From Gammaproteobacteria bacterium (GTDB lineage: Bacteria; Pseudomonadota; Gammaproteobacteria; Ga0077536), in assembly GCA_030639105.1 (NCBI GenBank), contig DAOWDI010000132.1:1-6061 (forward strand): DNA of 6,061 bases, in the 5' to 3' direction. A model generated the notes under the pieces. The model saw only the letters and a program-made list of their open reading frames with translations. It had not been told where the DNA came from and did no database searches. Below are positions 4,667 to 6,061 of the stretch, piece by piece. Position numbers and translations under genes: made by a program. Every line of letters starts with the position of its first letter. The first letter of the stretch is position 1.

Positions 4667-5842
4667 ATGGGCAAACGCGGCTGGCAGTTCTGTATCGATC
4701 GCGGCGGCACCTTTACCGATCTCGTTGGAGAGCGTCCCGACGGGACGCTTGTGACACATAAACTACTATCTGAAAATCCCGATCGCTACGCTGACGCAGC
4801 GCTACAGGGGATACGAGATGTGCTCTGCATCGATGGCCACGATCCGATCCCGGCCGGCGAAATCGATGTCGTCAAGATGGGCACCACCGTCGCCACCAAC
4901 GCGCTGCTCGAGCGTAAAGGCGAGCGGACGCTGCTATTGACATCGCGGGGTTTTCGCGACGCGCTGCGCATCGGTTATCAAAACCGTCCCGAGCTGTTCG
5001 TTCGCCATATCGTTTTACCCGAGCTGCTATACGATCGTGTTGCGGAGATCGATGAACGGGTGGCGGCCGATGGCAGCATTCTGTGCGATGTGGATCTCGA
5101 TCAGGCCGGTGAGGTGCTGCGAGCGGCATACGACGATGGGATCCGCGCGGTCGCCATCGTATTCCTTCACGGCTATCGCTATCATGCCCACGAGGCGCGT
5201 GTGGCGGCGCTGGCAACGGCGATCGGCTACCCGCAGGTTTCCGCATCCCATACCGTCAGTCCCTTGATGAAATATGTGAGCCGCGGCGATACGACGGTTG
5301 TCGATGCCTACCTCACCCCTATTCTGCGGCGCTATGTCGACTCAGTGGCCGCCGAACTCGGCGGCGTTCGACTGATGTTTATGCAATCGAGCGGTGGGCT
5401 CACCGAGGCCGCGCTGTTTCGCGGCAAGGACAGCATTTTATCGGGGCCGGCCGGCGGCGTCGTCGGCGCGGTGCGCACGAGCGAAAACGCCGGGTTCGAA
5501 AAGATCATCACCTTCGATATGGGCGGCACCTCAACGGATGTCTCGCACTATGCCGGCCGTTTCGAACGGGCCTTTGAGACGAAGGTTGCTGGCGTGCGCA
5601 TGCGCGTGCCGATACTGCGCATCCATACGGTTGCCGCCGGCGGCGGTTCGATTCTTCACTTCGATGGCATGCGGCTCAGCGTTGGACCGCAATCGGCTGG
5701 CGCCGATCCGGGACCGGCGTGTTATCGCCGCGGTGGACCGCTCGCGGTGACGGATTGCAACGTTATGCTGGGCAAGATTATTCCTGAGTATTTCCCGCAT
5801 TCGTTTGGCCCGCGGGCAGACCAAGCACTGGATGAGGGTTAA
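4667..5842 (+). CDS. 5-oxoprolinase / hydantoinase A family, N-terminal third, truncated
   Basis: The frame encodes the N-terminus of the ATP-dependent 5-oxoprolinase (OPLAH/HyuA) family, which converts 5-oxo-L-proline to glutamate. The opening GWQFCIDRGGTFTDLVGERP, then LVTHKLLSENPDRY, is characteristic of the fused A+B 5-oxoprolinase rather than of separate HyuA. Visible motifs from M1 at 4667: DRGGTFTD (11-18) and MGTTVATNALLERKG (71-85) of the HyuA N-terminal domain, SGPAGG (259-264), FDMGGTSTD (283-291) of the actin-like ATPase fold, and further on AGADPGPACYRRGGPLAVTD. The ATG at 4667 is preferred over the ATG at 4661 because AGGA (4656-4659) is 7 nt before it. The fused enzyme is about 1,200 or more residues; here a stop comes after 391, just after FGPRADQALDE, where the family continues. 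True homology ends at about 5836, and the last codons and stop belong to the neighbouring sequence, so this is a broken gene or a contig artefact rather than a natural short protein. Confidence 0.9.
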   Translation: MGKRGWQFCIDRGGTFTDLVGERPDGTLVTHKLLSENPDRYADAALQGIRDVLCIDGHDPIPAGEIDVVKMGTTVATNALLERKGERTLLLTSRGFRDALRIGYQNRPELFVRHIVLPELLYDRVAEIDERVAADGSILCDVDLDQAGEVLRAAYDDGIRAVAIVFLHGYRYHAHEARVAALATAIGYPQVSASHTVSPLMKYVSRGDTTVVDAYLTPILRRYVDSVAAELGGVRLMFMQSSGGLTEAALFRGKDSILSGPAGGVVGAVRTSENAGFEKIITFDMGGTSTDVSHYAGRFERAFETKVAGVRMRVPILRIHTVAAGGGSILHFDGMRLSVGPQSAGADPGPACYRRGGPLAVTDCNVMLGKIIPEYFPHSFGPRADQALDEG

Positions 5843-6061
5843 TATCAAACTTATAGTTCGCAAGCTTATCTATTACTGTGGCAGTTTTATTTATAGCATT
5901 AACACCCTGTTCCGGCATTGATCCATGTGCTGTTACTCCACGGATAACTGCTTCAATCCAGAGTACTCCTTTGTGTCCTATTAATGGGTAGTTCGAAGTA
6001 GGTTCACCTACAATAATTGCGCCTGCTTCTCCCAGAACAGTGCCTTGTTCAGCCATATATC
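5814..6061 (-). CDS. M20-family metallopeptidase (ArgE/DapE-like) fragment, partial at both ends
   Basis: The minus strand is open from the right edge (an ATG at 6056 is likely internal) through about 80 residues typical of M20 peptidases, zinc hydrolases such as acetylornithine deacetylase and succinyl-diaminopimelate desuccinylase. AIIVGEPT carries the conserved Glu near the metal site. HKGVLWIEAVIRG, then TAHGSMPEQGVNAI, is the start of the dimerisation domain with its conserved His. The block ends with YKFDINPHPVLGLP. The family continues P-T-x-N-x-G, but here the frame reads AGQTNAGNTQE and stops at 5778, inside the opposite-strand 5-oxoprolinase, so homology ends near 5814. The N-terminal catalytic part lies outside the window and the C-terminal part is missing. 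Hand-counted GC over 5881-5940 is about 42 percent, against about 62 percent over 5641-5700, and codons end mostly in A or T, so it looks foreign to its neighbour. The exact M20 substrate cannot be told. Confidence 0.75.

Noticed and set aside
4872..5246. 124-codon minus-strand open frame and similar ones inside the 5-oxoprolinase
   Set aside because: These are Arg/Pro/His-rich shadows opposite a gene with clear family motifs.
5778..5813. The last 12 codons of the M20 frame (AGQTNAGNTQE and stop)
   Set aside because: They lie antisense to the 5-oxoprolinase coding sequence and do not match the M20 continuation, so they are read-through across the junction.
1..6061. tRNA, rRNA, CRISPR, integrase, transposase or toxin-antitoxin genes
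   Set aside because: I looked for tRNA T-arm patterns, repeat-spacer arrays and typical mobile-element motifs on both strands and found none. A GGTTCGAAA-like hit near 5491 and GGTTCGGTAC near 593 are not within cloverleaf-like sequence.

Overview
The window looks like a bacterial metagenome contig of moderate GC, probably from a gammaproteobacterium. That placement is inferred from the close GloC/YcbL-type hydrolase, the COG3837-like cupin, the PaaK-like remnant and the fused-type 5-oxoprolinase. There is no rRNA, tRNA, CRISPR array or recognisable transposase. Gene density is low for a bacterium, with several small or broken genes and long gaps, so this is either a decaying stretch or an accessory region.

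Layout: (1) 1-365, minus: 5' part of a cyclic-nucleotide-binding-domain protein that runs off the left edge. (2) 366-756: gap holding a clear minus-strand intrinsic terminator (459-485). (3) 757-1401, minus: gloC, a type II glyoxalase of the metallo-beta-lactamase fold. (4) 1633-2157, plus: a single-domain cupin, divergent from gloC, preceded by a 9-codon leader ORF that overlaps its start codon. (5) 2158-2769: non-coding except for a 50-codon remnant of the start of a phenylacetate-CoA ligase gene (minus, 2408-2557). (6) 2770-3405, plus: an unrecognised 211-residue protein. (7) 3439-3821, minus: a small gene that appears to be broken by a one-base frameshift in a G/C run. (8) 4063-4365, plus: a secreted 100-residue protein with a glycine-zipper core and a motif repeated near both ends, closed by a strong terminator (4413-4451). 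(9) 4667-about 5836, plus: the N-terminal third of a 5-oxoprolinase/hydantoinase A. (10) about 5814-6061, minus: an AT-richer piece of an M20 peptidase.

The genes do not form an obvious shared pathway. GloC completes methylglyoxal detoxification, and 5-oxoprolinase returns 5-oxoproline to glutamate, so both touch glutathione metabolism, but they are far apart, on opposite strands and clearly not co-transcribed.

The most important caution concerns the right end. The 5-oxoprolinase and the M20 peptidase are both cut at the same place. About 20 bases there read sensibly as both families, one on each strand, and base composition changes abruptly. This is what a short-overlap chimeric assembly join looks like, so the last ~220 bases may come from another organism. 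I see no convincing new defence or mobile system. The best candidates for new biology are the secreted glycine-zipper protein with its structured upstream region, and the unrecognised 211-residue protein.
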